A DNA stretch of 64,000 bases, taken from the NCBI GenBank assembly GCA_003222085.1, contig QHUK01000024.1:1-64000 (forward strand). Direction: 5' to 3'. How positions within the stretch are numbered: position 1 is the first letter of the stretch; each line of letters starts with the position of its first letter. Origin of the DNA: Gemmatimonadota bacterium (GTDB lineage: Bacteria; Gemmatimonadota; Gemmatimonadetes; Gemmatimonadales; GWC2-71-9). The position numbers were made by a program, and so were the translations under genes. This document shows positions 1-8,462 of the stretch, piece after piece. The notes below the pieces were generated by a model that had not been told where the DNA came from, did not search any database, and saw only the letters and a list, made by a program, of their open reading frames with translations.

Positions 1-154
1 AGGTCGTAAGCCCGGCCGGAATCGTGTCCGGCATCCCGAACGCGTACTCGCTCGTCGTGATCGTGACGACATTGGGACCGTCGGCGCGCGGCACCTGTCG
101 GCTGCACGCGGCGATCATGGCCAGGCCGGCGAGGACCAGTCGGCGAATGGTCAT
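1..154 (-). CDS. cupredoxin-like lipoprotein, 5' part only
   Basis: The gene starts at an ATG (minus strand, base 154) and runs off the left edge, so only about 51 residues are visible. They begin with a lipoprotein-type signal: MTIRRLVLAGLAMIAAC, with Cys17 as the likely lipidated residue. The mature part starts with VVTITTSEYAF, followed by a phrase resembling the first strands of plastocyanin or azurin-like domains. The copper ligands would lie outside the window, so the cupredoxin call is tentative. It probably sits in the outer membrane or periplasm. Confidence 0.55.
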   Translation of the reverse strand, partial: MTIRRLVLAGLAMIAACSRQVPRADGPNVVTITTSEYAFGMPDTIPAGLTT

Positions 155-173
155 GCACACTCTCCCGTCGGGT

Positions 174-1040
174 TCAGGTGCGTGCCAGCAGGACGACCCC
201 GGACATCCGCCGGAACTCCTCCCGCTTGGACTTGGGATACAGCTTGGCGATGACATTCCAAACGCGCGCGAGGGGCATCGTCCGCTTGAGACGGAGCGAT
301 TCCTCCCACATCGAGCGGAATTCCCCTTCCTGCCAGCCCTGCGCCTGGAAGAACCGCGTACCCTCGGCCGGCGCGAACTGGAGGGGGGCGTTTCCCGCCG
401 CCACGGCGCGCCCCCACGTCTTTTCCAGCATCTTGAGCAGCCGGGGTGAGCCGAGGTCGATCAACCACCACCGGAACGGTGCCGGCGCGGCGAGGTCCGA
501 GGCGAGCGCCGCCACCTGCGCCGGCGTGAGGTAAACCAACAGCCCCTCGCTCACCACCAAAGTGTGGCGTGAAGTCGCGGCGATCCGGCTGAACAGCGCG
601 CGCCGCCGCCCCACGTCGGTGAGGTCGATCCCCACGCGCTCCAGCACGCACACAGGCTGCTCACCTTCGAGCTGTTCCTGTTTGTACGCGATCACGTCGG
701 GGAAGTCGGCTTCGACCCAGCGGAGCGTGGAAGCGAGCGGCAGGCGGTACGGTCGCGCGTCGAGCCCCGCGGCGAGGTTGAGCACGGTGTCGACGCGATC
801 GCGCTCGATGGTCCGCAGGATCAGCTCGTCCAGCACCGCGGTACGCACGATCATCGGCCAGGCCCACGCCAGGCCCTTCGGCAGGGACGCGAGGATTCGC
901 TCCCCGCGCTCGCCCGCGAGCTTCCGGGCGTAGGGATCGCGGAACAGCGCGTCCGGCCGCTCCGATTCCATCGCGCGGTACAGCGCCACCCACCGCGCGG
1001 TGTCGGAGACGTGCTGAATCTGGCCGGATGCGTCGCTCAA
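174..1040 (-). CDS. class I SAM-dependent methyltransferase, LCMT/PPM1 family
   Basis: A 288-residue protein of the leucine-carboxyl-methyltransferase-like family (the TIGR00027 type common in bacteria). The N-terminal helix 'SDTARWVALYRAMESERPDA' followed by FRDPYARKLAG is the family's opening signature. NLAAGLDARPYRL (about residues 88-100) is the SAM-binding glycine loop, and VSEGLLVYL (about 165-173) is the conserved post-I motif. Bacterial members methylate small molecules or unknown carboxylates, and the substrate cannot be told from sequence. The gene lies 20 bp downstream of the start of the lipoprotein gene on the same strand and may be read independently of it. Confidence 0.85.
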   Translation of the reverse strand: MSDASGQIQHVSDTARWVALYRAMESERPDALFRDPYARKLAGERGERILASLPKGLAWAWPMIVRTAVLDELILRTIERDRVDTVLNLAAGLDARPYRLPLASTLRWVEADFPDVIAYKQEQLEGEQPVCVLERVGIDLTDVGRRRALFSRIAATSRHTLVVSEGLLVYLTPAQVAALASDLAAPAPFRWWLIDLGSPRLLKMLEKTWGRAVAAGNAPLQFAPAEGTRFFQAQGWQEGEFRSMWEESLRLKRTMPLARVWNVIAKLYPKSKREEFRRMSGVVLLART

Positions 1041-1106
1041 GATCCCGCCCGGGACGAAAGGCGGGGGAAAGCTACCCGGGTCAACTGGCGGCGTCGAGCG
1101 CCGGTG

Positions 1107-1427
1107 CTAGGTCGCTGGTCGGCCGCTGCGCCGGCGGGCGGCGATACAGAGTCGGGTTAGATGGGTGAGCCAGCCGGACACTGACCCGAGCGAGTCGAGA
1201 AACCCCGCCGCCGTGCGGCGGGCTTCGGCGAACGCGTCGGCGACCGTGGCGTCGACCTGCTCAGGATCGAGCAGTGCGGCGTAGGCGGTCTCGTACATGG
1301 TGCTGCGGTAGCGGGCCAGGAGATCGCGGAAGGCCGCCTCGTCTCCTCGACTCATCCGCTCCACCAACGCCCGGTCGGTAGACGTGGCGCTTCTGAGGCG
1401 AGGGCGAGCGGCGGCAGGGCGGAGCAT
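1107..1427 (-). CDS. short sigma-70 region 2-like protein
   Basis: A 106-residue protein whose middle (residues 18-75) resembles sigma-70 region 2 of ECF factors: GDEAAFRDLLARYRSTMY is the usual 'gD..aF..ly.ry...vy' helix, followed by an alternating helix ending near ADAFAEARR. Region 4, which reads the -35 box, is absent: the protein stops about 20 residues after region 2 with a basic tail (RLCIAARRRSGR). It is therefore either a truncated sigma factor or a small protein built on this domain. It sits between a methyltransferase and tRNA-Lys. No anti-sigma gene is adjacent. Confidence 0.55.
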   Translation of the reverse strand: MLRPAAARPRLRSATSTDRALVERMSRGDEAAFRDLLARYRSTMYETAYAALLDPEQVDATVADAFAEARRTAAGFLDSLGSVSGWLTHLTRLCIAARRRSGRPAT

Positions 1428-1508
1428 ACTTCCTAAAGAGTGCAGGACCTGGTGGGGCGTAACGCAGCTTGTCTAAGTGCCGTCCCCGGGCGAGGTTTCG
1501 GGGCGTCC

Positions 1509-2634
<1,126 letters not shown>

Positions 2635-2638
<4 letters not shown>

Positions 2639-2940
2639 GTGGCTTGCTCCTCAACGTACTGTAACACGTGCCGCCCGAGGTAGCGAACCAGGCGCCGGCT
2701 CGACGTCCAGCGCCTAATCGGCAGTTTCCGCAGCGTCCGCGTCGAGATGCCAAGCCATGCGGCGACCTGCTCTTGAGTTAGAATCGCGTCGGGCGGATAG
2801 GCGATCGGCGGCCCGGGGGTGGGCGGGTTCAGGCCCCGCTCGTTGCCCACTGCGGTCCGGTGTTCACGGTCAGAGAGCGCGAGGAGCCCCTGATCGGGGT
2901 CGAAGCGGGTCACTCTGTCGGCGGTCTGGCGGTCGACCAT
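2635..2940 (-). CDS. helix-turn-helix protein, excisionase/AlpA-like
   Basis: A 101-residue protein from ATG 2940. The C-terminal half is a MerR/excisionase-type HTH: ILTQEQVAAWLGISTRTLRK (about residues 55-75) gives the helix-turn-helix, and RRLVRYLGRHVLQYVEE matches the wing and last helix of HTH_17/AlpA domains. The N-terminal half is low-complexity. Its stop overlaps the integrase start by 4 bp (GTGA), so the two are translationally coupled. This is the usual place for a recombination directionality factor or an element repressor. Confidence 0.7.
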
Positions 2941-2947
2941 GGCCCTG

Positions 2948-3352
2948 TCACGGTAAGCAGGGAGCGGGACGCCCCCGGGGCGATGCTCCCGGCCTCTCGG
3001 ATGGGCCGGTGATTGTCGTGGGACGTTCGAGCCCTCCAAGAGCCACTGCATGGGCCACGAGGGCGTGGTGTTCGTTTCGGATCTCTGCGAACTGCTCCGC
3101 AAGGTTTGGGTCCCCAGCCGACTGGACTTGGCGCAAAGCGTGTTCGAGCCTCCCTCCCAAGCGCGCGAGGGCGTGAAGCAACCGGTCGGTATCAGCGTGA
3201 TGGCGGGCCTTCCGCACGGCGCCGAGCGCGGTCTCCCGAATGAAACGCGCCGGGTTCAAGCCACAGGCCTCGGCGCGCGCTGTGATGCGGGCGAGCTCGT
3301 CGCGGTGGAGACGGAGAAGCTTGGTTGCGGTACGGCGGCGCGAGGCAGGCAT
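2948..3352 (-). CDS. MobC-like relaxosome accessory protein
   Basis: A 134-residue basic protein. The N-terminal part, LHRDELARITARAEACGLNPARFIRETALG, has the shape of the MobC/ribbon-helix-helix start. The following ALARLGGRLEHALRQV segment resembles the 'L..iG.NlNQ' helix of MobC. MobC proteins bind and open the plasmid transfer origin with a relaxase; no relaxase gene is seen in this element. It is first in a tight minus-strand run: MobC-like, 7-bp gap, HTH, 4-bp overlap, integrase. The proline-rich C-terminal tail is not conserved. An alternative is a simple RHH-type element regulator. Confidence 0.58.
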   Translation of the reverse strand: MPASRRRTATKLLRLHRDELARITARAEACGLNPARFIRETALGAVRKARHHADTDRLLHALARLGGRLEHALRQVQSAGDPNLAEQFAEIRNEHHALVAHAVALGGLERPTTITGPSERPGASPRGRPAPCLP

Positions 3353-3425
3353 GGATGCTCCAAGGAAGCGGCTCGCTCAGATGGACCCCTTCTACCTAGA
3401 AGTAGTCCCTCACCTGGGTAAGCGT

Positions 3426-3634
3426 GTCACCGTGGGGAGGCGAGGTGACTCCCTCTACAAGGGAATAGTCCCGGATGGGGGTCAGCGTGCCCGGGCCTGG
3501 GGCTCCGGGGCAGGGGAATGGACGACAGTTCGGCTGGGGAGGAGGCGTCTGCCCTTGAGCACGCGTCAGCGTGCGAATGGGCGGCCTGGCGAGATATCGA
3601 TGTGCACGTGCACCAGCACGCGCACCGATATCTC
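3426..3634. other. hairpin cluster upstream of mobC-like gene (candidate oriT)
   Basis: Four inverted repeats follow each other just upstream of the MobC-like gene: GTCACC/GGTGAC (3426-3449), CCCT/AGGG (3451-3463), GCACGC-gtca-GCGTGC (3559-3574), and the strongest at 3591-3634. The last has arms GAGATATCG and CGATATCTC closing an inner CGTGC-acca-GCACG stem (3607-3620). Transfer origins usually lie next to mobC or relaxase genes and contain such repeats. No nic-site consensus was recognised, so a regulatory or terminator role is equally possible. Confidence 0.35.
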
Positions 3635-4478
3635 GGCACTAGCTTGCACGACGGAAAACGCTGCGGAAATCAGTGCAGCCTGGAATCTGCCTCAAAGTGT
3701 GGAAATCCAGCTCAACAGATGGTTTCACTACACGCGGGCTCGCCTCCCGGAGGCCCGCCGATCCAGGCCTGCCCTTGGCCGGCGGCTGCCCCAGAGCAAC
3801 CCGGCTTCCGAGAAGCTCAGGCAGCGCTTCGCTCCGAGGACGAGATGGTCGTAGACTGGAATGTCCAAGAGACGGCCGACGTCGACGAACTGCCGGTTGC
3901 GCGCACCAGCCACGGCAGGGGCGGCTAGGTCCTGCGGCTTGCGACGGCGCCCCTCGTCTCGAGTCGCGTACTCGATTCATGTTACCATGATGCGTGCCCG
4001 AAGAGGCTCCGCGCGTCTCCGCGAATTCTCTGTAGCCGCGCACGCGCAAGGAACGTGGCGCGTCTGCCACGGAGCTAACGGTCCGCACGGACCAGCAGCT
4101 TGCCGCGCGGACCGTCTCCAACTGGCCACCTGCGGAAGGCACGGGGTTTGCACTTCCAGTTGGGCGGACCGCGTCAATCGCTGATCACATGCCAAACGAC
4201 ACGATCGGACGCGAACGGCCTCGGCGGCGCGGGTGGGATCGGCGGCGGGATCTCGGCCGCCGGATCGTACGCGACCGGCGGCGGGACGTGATCCTGGTGC
4301 CGTTTCGAGCGCCGCAGCGCTTCGGATCGCCGCTCCCGCAGCCAGCGGCGCTCCGTCTCCGGGCGTCGCACGTCGCCGCCCGAAGGCTTTCATTCCTAGA
4401 TCACTGCAACCGGCGCGGTAACTCAAACCCGCGAGGGCGTGTGGACTCGGCAAAACCCGGCCTTGGGAGAGGTGAGCA
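3635..4478. other. mostly non-coding stretch of the element
   Basis: Apart from the RadC remnant at 3728-3913, no convincing gene is seen here. Short open frames exist on both strands but have mixed composition and no ribosome-binding sites. The last 20 bases hold the ribosome-binding site (GGGAGAGG, 4465-4472) of the receiver gene that starts at 4479. Confidence 0.5.
3728..3913 (-). pseudogene. RadC C-terminal remnant
   Basis: A 61-codon frame whose segment 'FVDVGRLLDIPVYDHLVLG' followed by KRCLSFSEAGLLW matches the end of RadC/JAB-domain proteins (typically 'l..agrlLgi.vlDHliig...y.SfrE.Gll'). The metal-binding HNHPSG motif that should precede it is absent, and the sequence upstream (3914-4000) does not encode it in any frame seen. 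The piece is therefore a truncated, non-functional radC tail. radC-like genes are frequent cargo of integrated elements. Confidence 0.6.
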
Positions 4479-4892
4479 GTGAGCAGAGCCCCTGGTTCCA
4501 TCACGGAGCGGCGAGGCGTGGTCGTGGTGCTGGAGGACAACGCCGACACGCGCGCTGCTTTGTCAGAGACCCTCTCACGTGAAGGCTACGACGTGTTCGC
4601 GACGGCCGATGGCATTGAGGCGCTAGATCGTCTGAAGATCGTCCCAAGGCCCTGCGTGGTCTTGCTGGATCTCCATTTAGCGGGGATGAGCGGAGCGGAT
4701 TTCTATCGTCGCCAACAGAGCGATCCAGCGCTGGCCTCGATTCCAGTCATTGCAGTCACCGCGGCTCCCCCCGACCAGCGTGCGGGCCTGGGCGCGATCC
4801 CCGTCATCCGCAAGCCTTTCGATCTAGACGAGCTCCGCTTCGCTATCGATCGCGTGACATCGCGCGAGAAGAAAGCGGGGCCAGCTTCCTGA
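4479..4892 (+). CDS. single-domain response regulator (receiver only)
   Basis: A 137-residue receiver domain with no output domain. The acidic pair is Glu19-Asp20 (VVLEDNAD), the phospho-acceptor Asp64 (VVLLDLHLAGMSG), the switch Thr94 (AVTA) and the conserved Lys112 (RKPFD). The GTG start at 4479 is preceded by GGGAGAGG at a good distance. It lies in the tRNA-Lys element about 2 kb upstream of the KaiC/histidine kinase operon, also on the plus strand, and is the obvious candidate phospho-acceptor for that kinase. It could act like a CheY/Spo0F-type relay (inference). Confidence 0.87.
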   Translation: MSRAPGSITERRGVVVVLEDNADTRAALSETLSREGYDVFATADGIEALDRLKIVPRPCVVLLDLHLAGMSGADFYRRQQSDPALASIPVIAVTAAPPDQRAGLGAIPVIRKPFDLDELRFAIDRVTSREKKAGPAS

Positions 4893-4933
4893 CGGAGGTC
4901 CGGACCTTCCTTGCCCCGTGCTTGTGCAGCGGC

Positions 4934-5167
4934 TCATCGTCGCGACGAACCGGACTGTCGCGAATGGTTGTGGATCTCCTCAAGGAAGTGGGGGAGGCGG
5001 TCGATCGCGTCCTGCGCGGTCGCGTAGTCGTGCAGGTACACCTCTTGGTGTTTCAGAGTCTTGATGAAGCGCTCGACGGCCGCGTTGTCGTACGGGCTGC
5101 CGGTCCGCGACATCGAACCCCGGAGCCCGGCTTCCGCCGGGCGCTCGCGCGCGCGAGACGGCAACAC
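4934..5167 (-). pseudogene. IS3-family transposase OrfB C-terminal remnant
   Basis: The segment GLRGSMSRTGSPYDNAAVERF followed by IKTLKHQEVYLHDY and LPHFLEEIHNHSR is the end of the DDE integrase core of IS3-family OrfB; the catalytic Glu lies in the NAAVERF helix. The rest of the transposase is missing upstream, and the tail departs from the family after about NHSR. It reads in the same direction as the orfA head remnant at 10325-10492. Confidence 0.78.
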
Positions 5168-5219
5168 CGTAAACTGTTGGGCGCGAGCGACCGTGTCAGG
5201 ACTTTGCCGTCCGGCCTCG

Positions 5220-5654
5220 TCAGCCAGGAAGGCGTGGGCGCGGCCCGCCGCCCAGAGGTTGGAGTCGCTGTGGGGTGCATCGCCGGATCAAGGGACGTTC
5301 CCACGAGGCCGACCGACTTTTTTCGATTGACTCCCCCGGTGCCGAAGGCAGGCGCGGATCCCGCCAGGACCCGTCTTGAGACTCCAGTTCGTTGAGCGCC
5401 GTCCGTACGGCGGCCGCGCACTCGGGCTCGGCGCTGCGGTACACATCGTAGATGCTGCTGCCTCGCATCACCCGGTACTCACGGGTCCCCACGGGGGCGA
5501 CTCGGGCGTACGCGCGGACATCCCACTGCCCTGTCCCCGCGCATCCTGGATAACACGCCCACAGGTGGGAGAGCTCGGCCTCGGTAAGCATCGCGCCTTG
5601 CAGCTGTACATGCGCGCGTAATCGACTCGGAAAGTTGCTAGCCTCGATACTCAT
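5220..5654 (-). CDS. hypothetical protein, element-borne
   Basis: A 144-residue protein not assigned to a family. The ATG at 5654 follows a GAAGGGGA box by about 10 bp, supporting translation. The first ~105 residues look globular, with a run from LTEAELSHLWACYPG into a conserved-looking WDVRAYARVAPVGTREYRV. The last 40 are Pro/Arg-rich and may be degraded coding sequence. It follows the frameshifted zinc-ribbon gene directly (1-bp gap). Confidence 0.45.
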   Translation of the reverse strand: MSIEASNFPSRLRAHVQLQGAMLTEAELSHLWACYPGCAGTGQWDVRAYARVAPVGTREYRVMRGSSIYDVYRSAEPECAAAVRTALNELESQDGSWRDPRLPSAPGESIEKSRSASWERPLIRRCTPQRLQPLGGGPRPRLPG

Positions 5655-5655
5655 G

Positions 5656-6104
5656 TCACGGTCCCCTTCTATAACCTAAGAGCCGGCCGTCTTTGGTCAG
5701 GGACGGCACGTCCCGATCTGAGGCGACCGCCGACGGGACGGCCCGGCGCCAGTCGGCTTTGCGGCCCGCCGGGTCCCGTTCCACCTCAAACCAGCCCTTA
5801 CAACGAACACACCGCATTCGCTCCGCCATGGCAGCCAGCGTCACGCGTTCGGCGCAATTGGGGCAGACGGCGTATGGGTGCCCGACTCCTGGGCGACCAC
5901 TGACCACGTGTTCGGTGGCTCGCGACGGATGTCAGCGACGTACGACCGCGCAACGACCACCGGTCTGTGACGCACCACGAGGACGAGTTCTTCCGGCCCA
6001 ACGCTCAGAACGGGGTACCACGCACCGCGCCGCAACCCGTACGGGGCGTTCACTTCCACGCGGGCACATCGTTCTGGTCCTACACGTTCTGGATTCAGAG
6101 CACC
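5656..6104 (-). pseudogene. frameshifted paralogue of the zinc-ribbon gene beside the right attachment site
   Basis: Two overlapping frames together match the protein of 11755-12141. The upstream frame contains LRRGAWYPVLSVG followed by RHRPVVVARSYVADIR and TWSVV; the partner has LRNGAWYPVLSSG, GQRVAVPQDMLEVR and RFTVV. The downstream frame contains YAVCPNCAERV and MRCVRCKGWFE; the partner has YGVCPKCATRV and ATCHNCKHEG. The join needs a frame change at about 5880-5910, so the gene appears broken. The two CxxC pairs predict a zinc ribbon. If it is not a pseudogene, the downstream frame could be expressed alone from a GTG near 5907. Confidence 0.6.
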
Positions 6105-6476
6105 TCGGCCAGCACCAACGACTGAGGAAGCTGCACATTCTGCACGTTTGCGCAATATACCGTCCCCGCATCGGTCATGTCGAGGCCGCGCCACAGATAT
6201 CACTCGACCCGTCTTGACACTCCTTCTGTCGTTATGGTGACACGTCTGCGGTCGCGGTGAACGTGAACTGCGCCGGTCGTAGCAACCGCCACGGTCGTAG
6301 CAACCGCACGGGTGCGCTACACCGCCCAACGAATGGCTCCAATTGCTACCTGACGGCAATACGCGGTGACACGGTGAAGACTACCGCAAGGTGGTCAGGG
6401 CTTGATTCCTTCGGGCGGGGGGATACAATGCGATCATGGAGCGTCATCTTCGAAGTGGACCGGCGTCTCCAGGTGG
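6105..6476. other. upstream region of the KaiC operon
   Basis: No gene is seen on either strand. It contains the 16-bp direct repeat at 6274-6307 and, on the minus strand, a TATATT box (about 6154-6159) that could drive the broken zinc-ribbon gene. The stretch before 6477 carries AGGTGG, a ribosome-binding site for the winged-helix gene. Confidence 0.4.
6274..6307 (+). repeat. 16-bp direct repeat upstream of the winged-helix/KaiC operon
   Basis: Two exact copies of CGGTCGTAGCAACCGC, at 6274-6289 and 6292-6307, separated by 2 bp (18-bp period). The position, about 170 bp before an operon whose first gene encodes a winged-helix protein, suggests an operator for that protein or another regulator (inference). 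Confidence 0.6.
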
Positions 6477-6890
6477 ATGATGAGCGAAGGCGCCGAGGAT
6501 GTTCTCGCCCGCCTCCCCTACCTCCACCATCGGTGCGACCTCGATCTCCTGGTCTTTTTTCACCGCCATCCACGCGTGCTGCTGACCAGCGACCGCCTTG
6601 TCGCTGTCTTGGGGTACGACCTCAAACAGGTCACTGGGTCGTTGGAGACCCTAATCGCGGCGAAAGTGGTCACGCGAACACAGCACCAAGCCACTGGGGC
6701 TCGGATGTATGCCTTTAAGGTGTTCGATAACGACAACGATCCCCTCGCACCGCTGCTCCGGACTGCGTCTGCCCGAGCGGGACGGCTCGCGATCATCCGA
6801 GCGCTCGAAAGCCGACAGGTGAAGGAACCAGATGGCGCATCGCGCTCCCGCCTCCCCCAACGGCCTGGCGAAAGTCCCAATGGCGAATGA
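6477..6890 (+). CDS. winged-helix DNA-binding-like protein, first gene of KaiC operon
   Basis: A 137-residue protein starting at either of two adjacent ATGs (6477/6480). Residues 12-70 (CDLDLLVFFHRHPRVLLTS followed by DRLVAVLGYDLKQVTGSLETL and AAKVV) have the helix pattern of a winged-helix domain; the strand MYAF.V would be the wing. The C-terminal helix (LIRTASARAGRLAIIRAL-type) could dimerise. The family is not identified. Its end overlaps the start of the KaiC-like gene by 11 bp, so the products are made together; it is the likely regulator or DNA-binding partner of the system. Confidence 0.68.
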   Translation: MMSEGAEDVLARLPYLHHRCDLDLLVFFHRHPRVLLTSDRLVAVLGYDLKQVTGSLETLIAAKVVTRTQHQATGARMYAFKVFDNDNDPLAPLLRTASARAGRLAIIRALESRQVKEPDGASRSRLPQRPGESPNGE

Positions 6891-8454
6891 GACCAAGGCG
6901 GTGAATCTCATGCCGACGCCCGAAAATTTCGCGCGTACCGGGATCAGCGGTCTGGATTCGATCCTCGAAGGGGGCATCCCGCGAAGCAACGTCACTCTGG
7001 TTGAAGGGGCCATCGGGACAGGCAAGACCACCATGGGGGTCGAGTTCGTCTATCGCGGGGCAAGCGAGTTCAACGAGCCCGGCCTTATCGTGCTCTTCGA
7101 GGTCTCGCCGGAAAAGGTGGTGCGCGATGCCGCGCAGTTGGGCTGGGATCTCGCCGCGCTGGAGCGGCAGGGGCGAGTGAGGATCGTCTTTACGACGCGC
7201 CAGGTGTTCCGCCAGGAATTGCAGCAGGCGGACAGTCTCTTGCTCCAGACGGCCGCCCAGATGAACGCTGCCCGCCTCTTCGTCGATGGGGTCGTCGGCG
7301 TGATCGACGGCGGGGGAGACGGGCAGGAGCCGCGCGAAGCGTTTCACGTGCTGGTGGAAGGTCTCCAGCGCGACCGGCTCACCGCCATGCTGGCGGTCGA
7401 GGCCAGCGCGCTCAGCCAGGGCCGGCTACCGGTGTTGGAAGAGTCGATTGCTGATACCGTGATCCGCTTACGAATGGAGGAAGTGCAGCGCGCGACCACT
7501 CGATCCATCGAGATCATCAAGTCACGCGGCCATTCGTACCAAATGGGCCGACACACCTTCCGCATCGTGACCGGTCGGGGCATCGAGGTCTACCGCCGCG
7601 TCCAGGCGCCGCGAGCTGCGAGCCGTGATCGGGCCGCCGCCTTCGATCCGAGCAGTCGCGTAACGACGGGAGTTCCCGGGCTCGACGAGGTCGTGAATGG
7701 GGGGTACTTCCTCGGCAGCACGACGGTGGTGGCCGGGATCTCCGGTGTGGGCAAGAGCGTGATGGCGCTCCAATACATCACCGAAGGCGCGCGTCTCGGT
7801 GAGCCGAGTCTCATGCTCACGCTGGACGAACAGGTGCCCCAGGTGCTCCGGAACGCCAACAGTATCGGGATCGACCTTCAATCGCACATTAACCGCGGGG
7901 TGGTCCAACTTTACTACGACCCACCTCAGGAGATTGAGGTGGATCACCACTTCCACAACATCGAGCAGATCGTGAAGGATTTCCGGCCCCGGCGGGCCGT
8001 GATCGACAGTATCTCAACCTATGGGTCGAGCCTCGGCACCCAGGGGCGCGTCTTTCGGGACTTCTTCCACGCACTGGTCGCGCTGATGAAGGAATACCAG
8101 GTGGCAGCGGTCTATAACCACGAAAACCCCGAGATGCTCGGCATGTCGTCCATGATGGGTGCGTTCGGGATGAGCTCGCTGGTGGATAACATCATCTTGA
8201 TGAACTGGATCGAGCTGGGTGACACGTTCCGGCTGGGCCTCACGGTGGCCAAGATGCGCGCCAATCCGACGGTCCGGGAGACCCATGAGTGCGAGATTAC
8301 GGATGGGCAGGGAATGCGGGTGCTGCCGCGCCACCTGCCGCTCACTGCTCCGATGGCGATGGCTCCTTTCTCCAGCTTCGCTGGCCTGATTTCTCGGGCG
8401 CCAGAGCGGCATACCCATGGTACGGAACCCGGTGAGGGAACCGGGGGGCAGTAG
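6880..8454 (+). CDS. KaiC-like double RecA-domain ATPase
   Basis: A 524-residue protein with two tandem KaiC/RAD55 domains. Domain 1 begins TGISGLDSILEGGIPRSNV and has Walker A GAIGTGKT (43-50), LFE (72-74) at the catalytic-Glu position and Walker B LFVDG (133-137). Domain 2 begins TTGVPGLDEVVNGGYFLGST and has Walker A GISGVGKS (286-293), Asp316-Glu317 at the catalytic position and Walker B AVIDS (374-378). Length matches circadian KaiC (about 520 residues), but no kaiA or kaiB is nearby. The protein probably forms hexameric rings and signals by ATP hydrolysis or phosphorylation. The KaiC S/T phosphosite motif was not recognised. An in-frame ATG at 6910 is an alternative start. The histidine kinase follows after 8 bp. 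Confidence 0.9.
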   Translation: MANETKAVNLMPTPENFARTGISGLDSILEGGIPRSNVTLVEGAIGTGKTTMGVEFVYRGASEFNEPGLIVLFEVSPEKVVRDAAQLGWDLAALERQGRVRIVFTTRQVFRQELQQADSLLLQTAAQMNAARLFVDGVVGVIDGGGDGQEPREAFHVLVEGLQRDRLTAMLAVEASALSQGRLPVLEESIADTVIRLRMEEVQRATTRSIEIIKSRGHSYQMGRHTFRIVTGRGIEVYRRVQAPRAASRDRAAAFDPSSRVTTGVPGLDEVVNGGYFLGSTTVVAGISGVGKSVMALQYITEGARLGEPSLMLTLDEQVPQVLRNANSIGIDLQSHINRGVVQLYYDPPQEIEVDHHFHNIEQIVKDFRPRRAVIDSISTYGSSLGTQGRVFRDFFHALVALMKEYQVAAVYNHENPEMLGMSSMMGAFGMSSLVDNIILMNWIELGDTFRLGLTVAKMRANPTVRETHECEITDGQGMRVLPRHLPLTAPMAMAPFSSFAGLISRAPERHTHGTEPGEGTGGQ

Positions 8455-8462
8455 GTCCCGTC

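Noticed and set aside
4174..4371. 65-residue minus-strand frame in the element
   Set aside because: Charged and proline-rich, with no start signal or recognisable domain; not distinguishable from chance.
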